A program made the position numbers and the translations under genes. Below the pieces are notes generated by a model. The model was not told the DNA's origin, searched no databases, and was given only the letters and a program-made list of their open reading frames with translations. From Bradyrhizobium diversitatis (GTDB lineage: Bacteria > Pseudomonadota > Alphaproteobacteria > Rhizobiales > Xanthobacteraceae): a stretch of 64,000 bases of DNA. The stretch is taken from contig NZ_JACEGD010000004.1 of assembly GCF_016031635.1 (NCBI RefSeq), positions 124,001 to 188,000 of the forward strand, in the 5' to 3' direction. This document shows positions 28,021 through 36,578 of this stretch, in pieces; positions within the stretch are counted from its first letter, which is position 1, and every line of letters begins with the position of its first letter.

Positions 28021-28983
28021 CTACTCGGCTGCCAGCGGAAGCGCCGCCCGCTCCACGGCGTCCGGAACCTTGCGGAAATCGAGATCGCGGCTGACGAGGC
28101 GCTCGACCCCGGCCGCCACGTCGGCGAGCAATTGGCGATAGCCGGTGATGGTGCGGGCGAACACATTGTAGAGGACCACCGCCGGAATCGCCGCGACGAG
28201 ACCCATCGCAGTGGCGAGCAGGGCCTCGGCGATGCCGGGCGCGACCACGGCGAGATTGGTCGTCTGTGCCTGCGAGATACCGATGAAGGCGTTCATGATG
28301 CCCCACACCGTCCCGAACAGGCCGACAAAGGGAGCGGTCGAACCGATCGTCGCCAAGAGCCCGGTACCCCGGGTCAGGCGCCGGCCGGCCTGGGCCTCGA
28401 TACGGACAAGCCACGAAACGACACGCTCCTTGAGACCGACATTGCCGGCAAAGTTCAGCGCCGCCGCCGAACGCGCCATTTCCTCGCTGGCCGATCGCAC
28501 CATGAAGGCGGCAGGCCCGCCGCGCTCGATCAGTGCGTCTTCGGCTGCGGCGAGGCTGTCCGAAGCCGTGATGACGTCGAACGCGCGTTGGGCCCGCGCC
28601 CGCGCGCAGGCAATCTCGACAGCCTTCACGAACAGCACCATCCAGGTCACGAGCGACGCAAATGCAAGGCCGAGCATCACGGCCTTGACCACCCAGTCGG
28701 CCGCAGCAAACATTCCCAGCGGTGACAGGTCATGCGGCATGCCGGCGCGCGGGTCCGGGCTCCGCGACGAACCCTCGGAACGAACGGCCGGGACGGTCCC
28801 GGCCAAGGCCGGCTTGACCGCCTCTGCAACCTCTGCCGAAACCGGCTGGCTGGCCGGAGCAGTGAGGCTCGCGGCAGGCGGCGTGTCCGGCTGCTCTGCC
28901 ATCGCGCAGGATAATCCCGACGCCAAGGTGACGATCAGCACGATCGTCGTCATCGTCCAACGCCGCTTCTCCGAGCGTGTCAT
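28021..28983 (-). CDS. exbB: Biopolymer transport protein ExbB
   Basis: A 320-residue ExbB. It has an N-terminal hydrophobic signal-like segment ([18 protein letters not shown]) and a low-complexity Ala/Pro/Ser region, then three core transmembrane helices (near 110-135, 225-250 and 262-285). The MotA/TolQ/ExbB signature is [20 protein letters not shown]. The N-terminal extension before the first core helix is typical of alphaproteobacterial ExbB. GGAAGGACGTGAC just upstream fixes this ATG, although the frame is open for another 105 codons. Confidence 0.92.
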   Translation of the reverse strand: MTRSEKRRWTMTTIVLIVTLASGLSCAMAEQPDTPPAASLTAPASQPVSAEVAEAVKPALAGTVPAVRSEGSSRSPDPRAGMPHDLSPLGMFAAADWVVKAVMLGLAFASLVTWMVLFVKAVEIACARARAQRAFDVITASDSLAAAEDALIERGGPAAFMVRSASEEMARSAAALNFAGNVGLKERVVSWLVRIEAQAGRRLTRGTGLLATIGSTAPFVGLFGTVWGIMNAFIGISQAQTTNLAVVAPGIAEALLATAMGLVAAIPAVVLYNVFARTITGYRQLLADVAAGVERLVSRDLDFRKVPDAVERAALPLAAE

Positions 28984-29328
28984 GTCACGTCCTTCCCATC
29001 GTCTTTTCCAGTTCACATTCACGGAGGCGTTCGGCGTCCGCGCATCCTCCGCGTCACCGACCGTTCGGCAAATGATGCGCACCGCTGGCTGGCTAGCTTC
29101 TGAAACGATCAGTTTTCGCTGGCTTGCGGTTTGCCCATCCTCACGCGAAGGAAAGCCCTTGACGAAGACGCCGACGACGAACGCTACGATCGCTTGCATG
29201 ACCCAAAGGCGCTTTCCTTCGGGCAGGCAAGTGAAGACCGTGCAAGTGTTCAAGAAGATAAAAAACGATGCAGCAAACACCAATTCAGCGCTCATCATGG
29301 CCTCTTGCCGGTGGCTATTCGCTCGCCG
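28984..29328. other. Gap between heme oxygenase and exbB genes
   Basis: About 345 bases with no supported gene. The exbB frame stays open through it and would add a peptide starting [17 protein letters not shown] with two hydrophobic stretches, but no ribosome site or family match supports that. It may hold a promoter for exbB-exbD-tonB. The base composition is somewhat AT-richer than the flanking genes. Confidence 0.5.
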
Positions 29329-29952
29329 TCATTTCCCCGCCGCTGGATGCAGCAGACGGGACACCAGCTCCTGCACGCGGGAAAAAGCAGCTCGCGCTCC
29401 GGCGACGGCACGTTCCTCCTCGGGGCCGGAGAGGTTCACGGCATCGAGCGCCGCCGTGAACGCCTTCCAATGCGCGGCGCGCCCCTCCGGTGCTGCCGCC
29501 AGATGGCGGGCGCCGAAGGACTCCGACAAGCCGAGTTTTCCAGCGGCCTTGAGCAAAAACGCCGCGCCGAGATTCGAGCCCTCCGCGACGTAGAGCCAGC
29601 CGAGCGCCGTCGGCAGGTCGATCCCGGCGTCCGCATGGCTGAATTCGGCTTCGTCGCGGACGACGATCGGCGCGACGCCCAGATCGCTCAGATCCTGTCC
29701 GATCAATCCAAACCGCCGCCGGCTTGCGAGGTCGGGCAGCAATTGACCGAGCCTCGGACTGGAATAGAGCGGATCGATCGTCCGATGGAATTCATGCTGC
29801 ACGTTGACGAAGCGGCCATACCTCTCACGGCTGGCGAAGGGGTTTTGCGCCATGATCGATTCATCGAGACTGTTGTGCTGCCCCTCCGTCTCGGCTTTGA
29901 GGCGTCTGGACCGGCTGGTTTCGAGAGGCGTTTCGATGTCGGCGGTGCTCAT
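29329..29952 (-). CDS. Biliverdin-producing heme oxygenase
   Basis: A 207-residue HO-1-like heme oxygenase of the bacterial/BphO type. LKAETEGQHNSLDESIM carries the candidate proximal heme-ligand His near residue 25. The distal helix region shows LGWLYVAEGSNLGAAFL, a hallmark of this branch, and a SESFGARHLAAAPEGR segment follows. It would open imported heme to biliverdin, CO and iron in the cytoplasm. AGGGAGAACCAGCGC upstream supports this ATG over in-frame ones up to 74 codons earlier. It sits between receptor and exbB in the heme locus. No bacteriophytochrome gene is nearby, so an iron-release role fits best. Confidence 0.85.
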   Translation of the reverse strand: MSTADIETPLETSRSRRLKAETEGQHNSLDESIMAQNPFASRERYGRFVNVQHEFHRTIDPLYSSPRLGQLLPDLASRRRFGLIGQDLSDLGVAPIVVRDEAEFSHADAGIDLPTALGWLYVAEGSNLGAAFLLKAAGKLGLSESFGARHLAAAPEGRAAHWKAFTAALDAVNLSGPEEERAVAGARAAFSRVQELVSRLLHPAAGK

Positions 29953-30056
29953 GCGCTGGTTCTCCCTGAAGGCGCGATTGATCTGATCCGAAGGTGGTGC
30001 CTGCTCGTTCGTCATGTCGAAGCTGATTCGGATTGCTGTCCTCATCATCGGAACGA

Positions 30057-33000
30057 TCAGAAGCGATAGTTCACGCCGAACTTGATTGCATGCAGGTCGA
30101 GGTCGTTCTCCGCCTTGCGTCCGTTGGTGGTTTGGGAGGAGCCCGGCACTGTCCGGTTGGTGTAGACACGGCATGTGCCGTTCGGCAGAAACACAACGCA
30201 GACCCTCACGGTCGATGGACCCATGGCTCCGGCGGTGGCACCCGGGAAGAGAAATTCCTGATTGCCGAAATGGTCATAGGAATACTCGCCCTTCAGCGTC
30301 CAATGATTGGTGAGCGCATACTCGAAGCCCGCGCCCAAGGTCCAACCGCGGCGTATCGCCGAGGCTTGTTCCATGAACCTCACCTGCGTGCCGGCCACCG
30401 CTCCGGTCTGTGCCAGATATTGCGTGCGCGTTTCGGTCTCGTTCAGGAACGCGATGCCGCCTACCGCATAGAGCAAGGTGCGATCGAAGGCGTAGCCGAG
30501 CCGCGCGCGCAGGGATGCCGTCCAGTCGAACCTGTAGTCGGTCTTGGCCTGGAGGAAGCTGCCCGCCGCCAGCTGCGCCGACTCGGTTGCGATCGCGTCC
30601 TGCGTCGCCCTCAGCTTGGTCCAGGAGAATTCGCCCTCGGCACCGATCACCACGCGGTTGGCGAACTGATAGTTGAATCCGCCCTGGAATCCCCTCGTGA
30701 GATCGGAGACGTCGACGTTGGCCGACTCCGTCGCGGCGACAGCGCCAGGCGTTCCGTTGCCGGTCTTGGTCACTCCCCGGCTCTTGCCGAGGCCGTAGCC
30801 GAGATGCCCGCCAACATACAAGCCGGTCCAGTCGCTTCCCGGCGCGCCGCGCGAGGCATTGCCCAATTTGACTTGTGGGAGCTTGCGGACCAGCGGACTG
30901 GTGTCGTCCAGCGTCGTCGTGTAGCTGACACGGGCCGTACGGCCTGGAGACGGGACGCCGATCGAGGTGAGCGCGCCGAAATAGTATTGATCGGTGATGT
31001 TCTCGATGCTGAAGTTCACGATCGAATTGGCGTCGATCTTGTAACTGCCGAAGAGGTCGTACACGCGGTAGGACGGCCAGCTGAACGTCGCCGAGCCGGA
31101 TGGCGGCCAGACGCTGCCCGAGCGCGCCGAGGAGAATTGCGTCCGCGCACCCAATGTCAGTCTCTGGTCGAATAGCCGGATGCCCGCCGTGACGCTTCCG
31201 GAATATTCCGGCGGGACATAGTTCGCGGCGTAGTCGTTCTTGAGTGCACCCGTCGCGCTGGCAACCGCCGTAGAGAGCGGCGGCGCGCAGGTGGAGGCGG
31301 TCTCGCAATATTCTATCTTCGTATACTTCGTGAAATTGCCTTCGAGGAAGAGCGAGCCTGCGTCGTATCCGCCGGAGATCTCGAAGCCGCGGAAGTTTGC
31401 GCCGTGGATGTTGTACCATTGGTATTTGTGATTACCCGTGACGCCTTCGTCCCCCGTCTGGAAGCGGACGATGTAATCGTCGTAGTGATTGTCGAAATAG
31501 GACAGCTTGACGCGAAGCTTGTCACCGGCGCGGACGACGTCATTGCGCAGGATGTTCACGCCGCCTTCGTAGTTCTTGGAGATCTCGGGCTGCAGGTTCG
31601 GGTTGTTCCAGAGCAGCCCCTGATAGTGCCAATGGGATTCGCGAAGGCTCGGCGGACGGAAGCCTTCCTTGTACTGACCGTAGAACTGAATGCCTTCAAC
31701 CGGCGAAATGGTGATGCCGGCATTGGGGCTTGCGCGTCCGCCGGAGCGATCCGGAAACTTGGTGAGATACCCCTCCCCCTCGGAATTGTAGTGGTCGTAG
31801 CGCAGTCCAGCGGAAAGCGTCAGCCAGCTGATCGGCTTCAGGCTTGCGTTGCTGAACGTTCCGGTCATCAGCCGCACGCCAGAGGGGCCGTTGGTCTCCC
31901 AGCCTTCCGATCCGGTAATCGAACTCGCGAACTGCTCCGCCGTCGCGTGCTCGCGCGTGAACTCCACGCCATTGTCCCAGGTGAGCTGGCCGAGCGGCGT
32001 GGCGAACACCGACGTGTTGCCGGTATCGCCGCCAAGGGTCGTCACCCCCGAGGGCCCCGGCAGCAGGCCATGACGCTCCGATGCCGAGTCGCTCAGCCAG
32101 AGATTGGCCCGGAAGTTGACGTGGGGAGTGTCCGACGGTTGAAACTTGTACTTGGCCGTGTAGGTATCGACATGCGTTTCCGAGAGCGGAAACTGGCCAT
32201 ATTGCAGGATCCCCGAGTTCAGCGCGAACTGATAGCTGAGCTCGTCGATCTCGCCATAGCGCGAATTATACGAGAGGTAGCCGAGCTCGAGAGATTGGCC
32301 GTCGTCCCATTTCAGCTTTCCCTTGGCCAGGAACGAGTCGGTATTCTCCGACGTGTTGAACACTTCCTGGCCGGGGCCGATGAGCGCATTGGCGTTCGCC
32401 GCTGGCTTGAACGTGATGCCGGCAGGCACGTCCGTCCCGGCGAAATAGTTGCCCTGGACGTGCTTCGAATAGGCAACCACGAATTCGTAATTCTCCTTGA
32501 TCGCTGCAACGGCCGCACTGCCCGACTGGGAGCCGCCGTTGAAGAACGATGGACGGCCCTCGCTGACTGGGTTGATCGTGGTGCTGGACAGGAAGCTCGG
32601 CGCGCGTTCCGTCACCGCATTGGTGCCGACCGTGCCCTTGAGACGAACACCGTAGGACTGGCCGTCCTTGACGATGTCGCCCGCATCGAGGGTGCGCAGA
32701 TTGATCGTGCCGGCGATACCGCCGACCCCGACGCCGGTGCTCGGCCCCTTGGAGATGTCGATGCCGCCGATCAGGTCGGGATCGACATAGGTCTCGTCGC
32801 GATTTCCGATATAGCCGCGGTAGGAACTCGTGGTCTGTCGCGCGCCGTCGATCATGGTCGCGACGCGTCCCATGCCCTGAAGACCGCGGATGTTGGGATT
32901 GATCGAGGTGCCGACATGGCTGCCCGCCGAGATCACGCCGGGCGCGTTGACGAACACGTCGCCGGCGGACGTGGGCGGCACGCGGTCGATCTGCTCGCGC

Positions 33001-33491
33001 GAGACATGCGAGACGGAGCCGGGCGTCTCATAGGGCGTATCGGGCGTGAAGCCGTCGGGCCGATTGGCCGTGACGTCGATCGTATCGAGGAGAAGCGAAC
33101 CGTCGGAGGGAGGCGGCGCGCCGGCCTCCTTGTTTGCCGGATCGAAGATCGTGACGGCGTTGCCGCTGGTGAAGCGATAGGACAGGCCTGATCCCGTCAG
33201 AAGCTGCGCTATCGCCTGCTGCGGCGTGAACGCGCCATTGAGACCGCCGGTTTGACGGCCGCGCGCGATGACGCCGCTATAGACCAGTTGAAGCTGCGAG
33301 GCGTCGGCGAAGCGATTGAGCGCGGTGGCGAGAGGTCCGGCCGGAATCGCATAGGTTCGGACGGCGGCACTGCTCGGATTCTGCGCAGTCTGCGCCATGG
33401 CTGCCGACGACATCATGCTTGTCGCAAACATCGCCGTCGTCGCCAGGAAAGCTACCTCGATCCGTTTCCTCGTACTCGTCCCCAACGCCAC
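30057..33491 (-). CDS. TonB-dependent heme receptor with STN signalling domain and fused C-terminal Omp25/31-like barrel
   Basis: A 1144-residue outer-membrane protein. A signal peptide (cleavage near AAMAQ) is followed by an STN domain (about 45-105: YAIPAGPLATALNRFA, GLNGAFTPQQAIAQLL), the part that talks to a FecR-type anti-sigma protein. A TonB-box-like DTIDVTA, a plug (about 140-270, RGLQGMGRVATMIDGAR) and a 22-strand barrel follow, ending near GRTARVSYTTTL (about 855-865). TonB receptors normally stop there. Here a linker leads to a further 258 residues starting WTGLYVGGHLGYGLGKS and ending LHAIKFGVNYRF, which is a complete Omp25/Omp31/RopB-like eight-strand barrel. The start is GTG after GACGGGGGC. 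Receptor type resembles heme/hemoglobin receptors, and the neighbouring heme oxygenase supports heme. Confidence 0.88.
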   Translation of the reverse strand: MALGTSTRKRIEVAFLATTAMFATSMMSSAAMAQTAQNPSSAAVRTYAIPAGPLATALNRFADASQLQLVYSGVIARGRQTGGLNGAFTPQQAIAQLLTGSGLSYRFTSGNAVTIFDPANKEAGAPPPSDGSLLLDTIDVTANRPDGFTPDTPYETPGSVSHVSREQIDRVPPTSAGDVFVNAPGVISAGSHVGTSINPNIRGLQGMGRVATMIDGARQTTSSYRGYIGNRDETYVDPDLIGGIDISKGPSTGVGVGGIAGTINLRTLDAGDIVKDGQSYGVRLKGTVGTNAVTERAPSFLSSTTINPVSEGRPSFFNGGSQSGSAAVAAIKENYEFVVAYSKHVQGNYFAGTDVPAGITFKPAANANALIGPGQEVFNTSENTDSFLAKGKLKWDDGQSLELGYLSYNSRYGEIDELSYQFALNSGILQYGQFPLSETHVDTYTAKYKFQPSDTPHVNFRANLWLSDSASERHGLLPGPSGVTTLGGDTGNTSVFATPLGQLTWDNGVEFTREHATAEQFASSITGSEGWETNGPSGVRLMTGTFSNASLKPISWLTLSAGLRYDHYNSEGEGYLTKFPDRSGGRASPNAGITISPVEGIQFYGQYKEGFRPPSLRESHWHYQGLLWNNPNLQPEISKNYEGGVNILRNDVVRAGDKLRVKLSYFDNHYDDYIVRFQTGDEGVTGNHKYQWYNIHGANFRGFEISGGYDAGSLFLEGNFTKYTKIEYCETASTCAPPLSTAVASATGALKNDYAANYVPPEYSGSVTAGIRLFDQRLTLGARTQFSSARSGSVWPPSGSATFSWPSYRVYDLFGSYKIDANSIVNFSIENITDQYYFGALTSIGVPSPGRTARVSYTTTLDDTSPLVRKLPQVKLGNASRGAPGSDWTGLYVGGHLGYGLGKSRGVTKTGNGTPGAVAATESANVDVSDLTRGFQGGFNYQFANRVVIGAEGEFSWTKLRATQDAIATESAQLAAGSFLQAKTDYRFDWTASLRARLGYAFDRTLLYAVGGIAFLNETETRTQYLAQTGAVAGTQVRFMEQASAIRRGWTLGAGFEYALTNHWTLKGEYSYDHFGNQEFLFPGATAGAMGPSTVRVCVVFLPNGTCRVYTNRTVPGSSQTTNGRKAENDLDLHAIKFGVNYRF

Positions 33492-33519
33492 GCCCCCGTC
33501 ACTTCACCGTCGCAACTCG

Positions 33520-33538
33520 CACCGGCCGCGGGCCGGTG
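33520..33538 (-). promoter_or_regulatory. Perfect 8-bp GC hairpin before the receptor gene
   Basis: CACCGGCC-GCG-GGCCGGTG is a perfect inverted repeat, located 28 bases upstream of the receptor GTG, in the 118-base gap after fecR. No T run follows on the minus strand, so it is not a standard terminator. It may attenuate read-through from fecR or stabilise the receptor mRNA. Confidence 0.45.
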
Positions 33539-33609
33539 CAGTCGCCTTCCGAGAGTGAGACGCAGGAGCTTTGGAAAAGAGGAGGTCGACGAAGCGAAGT
33601 TTTTCTTGA

Positions 33610-34587
33610 TCAGTGATGCAGCAGGATCAGAAGGCTGCTCAGCCGCGTCGAGTGCAGACCGAGAGTTTGCTCGATAACCTCCAGTGCTTGCAGAGGATTC
33701 CCGGTATCGAAGACACCACTGACCGGATGGCTGCTGATCGAGCCGTCGATGATTTGAATCCGTCCAGAATGATAGCGATTGAGCTCCGCGATCACCTCAC
33801 CGAGAGGACGATCGACGAAGATCAGCTTGCCGCGTCGCCAGGCGGTCGCCGCATCGGCATCGACGGCCCGCACGGCGCCGAGCCCGCGGCGCGAATAATC
33901 GAGCGCCTCGCCCGGAGAAAGCTCGACCGCCGTCCGGCCAGCCGCCGGATAGGACACGCCCACATGGCTTTCCAGCACGGTGACCGTCGCGGCCTCGTCG
34001 TCCTTGCGGACGGCGAACACCGTGCCGCGCGCGACCGCTTCGCCGGACGCGGTTGCGACGACGAACGGCCGCGCGGCGTCCCTGGCGACGGTAAACACGG
34101 CCTCGCCGCGCAAGAGGCGAATGCGCCGCCGCTCGCGCGAATAGTCGACGGCGATGGCGCTGGCAGTGTTCAAGGCGACGCTGCTGCCATCATCCAGCGT
34201 CACGGTCCGGACCTCGCCGGTCGCCGTCATGGCATCTGCCTCGAGCCGCATGGGAAGGTCGAGCGCATAGCCGGCGGTGACGGCCACCACGACCGCCGCG
34301 GCCGCGAGCGCCCAGCGGCGGGGCCTGGATGTGCGAGACGGGTGCCGCCGAAGCGGGACCGCGCGGACATCACGCTGTCGCGGCAATCCCGTGCTCAGTC
34401 CTGGACGCGGGATGCGGCCGAGATCGTCCCAGGCGCCGGCGACTTCCTCGTAAGCCGCACGATTGGCCGGCTGCATCAGCCATGCCCGGAAGCGCGCCTG
34501 CTCGCCGGCATCCAGCACCCCGGTGTCTTGGCGCACATACCATTCTGCCGCCTCGTCCAGGGCCGTCGGCTTCTCCCCGTCATTCAT
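33610..34587 (-). CDS. fecR: FecR-family anti-sigma/sigma regulator
   Basis: A 325-residue FecR. The cytoplasmic N-terminus (DUF4880 part: EAAEWYVRQDTGVLDAGEQ, FRAWLMQPANRAAYEEV) binds the ECF sigma factor. A membrane helix (about 90-107, WALAAAAVVVAVTAGYAL) follows, then the periplasmic FecR domain (TVTLDDGSSVALNTASAIAV, LRGEAVFTVARD) that senses the STN domain of the receptor. A further STN-like tail (FVDRPLGEVIAELNRYH) closes it. An earlier in-frame start exists 21 codons upstream, but the chosen MNDGEKP start matches the family. It lies between fecI and the receptor, as in Bordetella RhuI-RhuR-BhuR. Confidence 0.9.
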   Translation of the reverse strand: MNDGEKPTALDEAAEWYVRQDTGVLDAGEQARFRAWLMQPANRAAYEEVAGAWDDLGRIPRPGLSTGLPRQRDVRAVPLRRHPSRTSRPRRWALAAAAVVVAVTAGYALDLPMRLEADAMTATGEVRTVTLDDGSSVALNTASAIAVDYSRERRRIRLLRGEAVFTVARDAARPFVVATASGEAVARGTVFAVRKDDEAATVTVLESHVGVSYPAAGRTAVELSPGEALDYSRRGLGAVRAVDADAATAWRRGKLIFVDRPLGEVIAELNRYHSGRIQIIDGSISSHPVSGVFDTGNPLQALEVIEQTLGLHSTRLSSLLILLHH

Positions 34588-34701
34588 GGATGATTCGTCG
34601 TTCCAGCATGAAAACAGCGCCGCAAGAGCGGCGATCGCCCGCCATCTCACTCTTTAAGACGGAGCAATTCTAAAACAGAGGAGGTCAGCTGGGAGAAAAA
34701 A

Positions 34702-35211
34702 TCAATCGCCTTCGCTCAGACGCCTGGCACAGTGAACGAGCGCGTGCCGGAGGTGCTTTTCAACCATATTCCGGCTGATTCCCATACGCTTGGCGATCTC
34801 GTCCGGCTCGAGGTCGTCGAAGCGTCGAAGGATGAAGCAATCGCGACACCGGGGCGGCAACTCGAAAACTGCCTTGGTCAGAAGCGCCAGCCGCTGCCTC
34901 GCCATGAGCTGCCGCTCGGTGTCGGCCGTCTCGTCAACCACATCGAGATGATCGGAAGACTGAGCGGCCGCGCCAAGGCGGGTCTGCTCGCGGCGCTGCT
35001 GATCGATGACGAGGTTGCCGACGAGCCGGTAGAGATACGCACGCGGATTGGCGATCTTGTCATTGCCCGAGCTGGCAAATCGCAACCAGGCTTCCTGCAC
35101 GACATCTTCGGCAGCAACGGGATTGCGGAGCTTGCGGGAGGCGTAGGACCGCAATTCTCCGTAATACGCTTCGATCAGCGCCGCGATAGGGGCAACCACT
35201 AGATCGGACAT
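34702..35211 (-). CDS. fecI: ECF RNA polymerase sigma factor, FecI type
   Basis: A 169-residue iron-starvation ECF sigma factor. Region 2 is AYYGELRSYASRKLRNP with AEDVVQEAWLRF and NPRAYLYRLVGNLVIDQQRR. Region 4 is LPPRCRDCFILRRFDDLEPDEIAKRMG with the helix-turn-helix ISRNMVEKHLRHALVHC. The tail matches FecI. A start 17 codons upstream would add a Cys-rich peptide without homology, so MSDLVVAPIAAL was used. It should transcribe the receptor operon when FecR is signalled by the occupied receptor. Confidence 0.92.
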   Translation of the reverse strand: MSDLVVAPIAALIEAYYGELRSYASRKLRNPVAAEDVVQEAWLRFASSGNDKIANPRAYLYRLVGNLVIDQQRREQTRLGAAAQSSDHLDVVDETADTERQLMARQRLALLTKAVFELPPRCRDCFILRRFDDLEPDEIAKRMGISRNMVEKHLRHALVHCARRLSEGD

Positions 35212-35777
35212 CTGAATCCGAAACACACAGCATCCACACACCGGCGCGGACAGCCATGTCATACGTTCAGGAGATTAGTGGCGCAACATCGATATCTTAG
35301 AGCACCTCCAATTTCGTGAGCCGCTGCACCATGTGCGCGTTTCATCAAGCTGCGCGCTCCGGAATTCCGCCGCCATTACTGTATCTATCAGCGGCCCGTG
35401 CTCTCGCCGGCGGAGGCGCTCGACAAGCTGCTGCGCCGACGCGCAGCACGCGACGGTGGATGAATTAGTGCACACGATCTGCGAGTGCGGGACTGCCAGT
35501 CATCCCAAGGACGAGATCTCGGATGCCCATATGGAGAGAAGCTTTCGACGGAGCCGCATGCCCGCGCATGGTGAACTTGGTGGCAGAACAATCGCAGGAC
35601 CTGCTTGTCTTGATCGCGCATTTCGGCTCTAATCGCGATTGAAGCGCCTATTGCGCGCCATCTTGCACGCTCCAGGGCCGCAGCGTGCTCCCAGGCAAAG
35701 GTTGCCATCCCCTATGCTTGAAGGGCGACAACGCCTTGCGTTTCAAGGCGTCGCTCCTTCACCCAACGGAGCACCTC
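35212..35777. other. Divergent upstream region of fecI and cbbQ
   Basis: About 565 bases between divergent genes. A short open frame at 35338-35463 (plus) reads like protein (FIKLRAPEFRRHYCIYQRPV, then SPAEALDKLLRRRAARDGG) but has no start codon with a ribosome site and no family I recognise. It may be the tail of a deleted gene. Otherwise only control sequence for fecI and for the AAA+ gene is expected. The cbbQ ATG has GGAG seven bases upstream. No repeat or RNA gene is seen. Confidence 0.45.
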
Positions 35778-36578
35778 ATGCCGCTCGATGCTTATCGGAT
35801 CAACACCGAGCCCTACTACGAGCCTCAGGATACCGAGATCGACATCTTCACGGCCGCCTACAGCGAACGCCTGCCGGTGATGCTGAAGGGACCGACCGGC
35901 TGCGGCAAGACCAGGTTCGTCGAACACATGGCGTGGCGGCTCGGTAAGCCGCTGATCACGGTCGCGGCCCACGAGGACATGACCGCTGCTGACCTCGCCG
36001 GCCGGTATCTCCTCGAACCATCGGGCACTGTCTGGCATGATGGCCCCCTGACGCAGGCCGCCCGTCACGGTGGCATCTGCTATCTCGACGAAATCGTCGA
36101 AGCGCGGCAGGACACCACAGTGGTGATCCATCCGCTGACCGACGCGCGGCGCATCCTGCCGCTGGAGAAGCACAACGAGATCGTACCGGCGCATGCAGAC
36201 TTCCAGCTCACGATCTCCTACAATCCCGGCTACCAGAGCGCGGTGAAGGACCTCAAGGAGTCCACCAAGCAGCGCTTCATCGCCATCGATTTCGGCTATC
36301 CCCCACCCTCCACCGAGAGCACGATCATTGCCCGCGAAAGCGGCGCGGACAGTGATCTGGCGACGCTTCTGGTCAGGATCGCCGAGCGCTCCCGCAATTT
36401 GCAGGGACACGGCCTCGACGAAGGCGCGTCGACCCGGATGCTGATCCATACGGGACGCATGGTCCGCGCCGGCCTGCCGCTGGCCGCTGCCGTACGAGCC
36501 GGCATCGTGCTGCCGATCACGGATAATCCCGACATCCGCGCGGCGCTGACCGACGCCATCGCGGCATGCGTTCCGTGA
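35778..36578 (+). CDS. cbbQ: CbbQ/NirQ/NorQ-family AAA+ ATPase (MoxR group)
   Basis: A 266-residue MoxR-type AAA+ protein. The N-terminus DAYRINTEPYY is a hallmark of CbbQ/NirQ/NorQ. Walker A is GPTGCGKTRFVEHMA, Walker B ICYLDEIVEA, sensor 1 TISYNPGY, and the C-terminal CbbQ_C domain contains EGASTRMLIHTGRM. Members form hexamers that, with a VWA partner (CbbO/NorD), remodel or activate metal enzymes such as Rubisco or nitric oxide reductase. Here the partner gene follows with a short overlap, but no Rubisco or nor genes are present. The nearest enzyme operon is urease. An upstream reading from 35685 was rejected for lack of homology. Confidence 0.88.
   Translation: MPLDAYRINTEPYYEPQDTEIDIFTAAYSERLPVMLKGPTGCGKTRFVEHMAWRLGKPLITVAAHEDMTAADLAGRYLLEPSGTVWHDGPLTQAARHGGICYLDEIVEARQDTTVVIHPLTDARRILPLEKHNEIVPAHADFQLTISYNPGYQSAVKDLKESTKQRFIAIDFGYPPPSTESTIIARESGADSDLATLLVRIAERSRNLQGHGLDEGASTRMLIHTGRMVRAGLPLAAAVRAGIVLPITDNPDIRAALTDAIAACVP

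Noticed and set aside
28984..29298. N-terminal extension of exbB by 105 codons with hydrophobic start
   Set aside because: A good ribosome site and the family N-terminus fix the internal ATG; the extension has no support beyond being open.
31404..33191. A 595-codon plus-strand frame opposite the TonB receptor
   Set aside because: The minus-strand reading has STN, plug and barrel features and a signal peptide; the plus reading has no domain.
30057..33491. Two separate genes for receptor and small Omp
   Set aside because: The frame is continuous across the joint with no stop, start plus ribosome site, or signal peptide before the second barrel.
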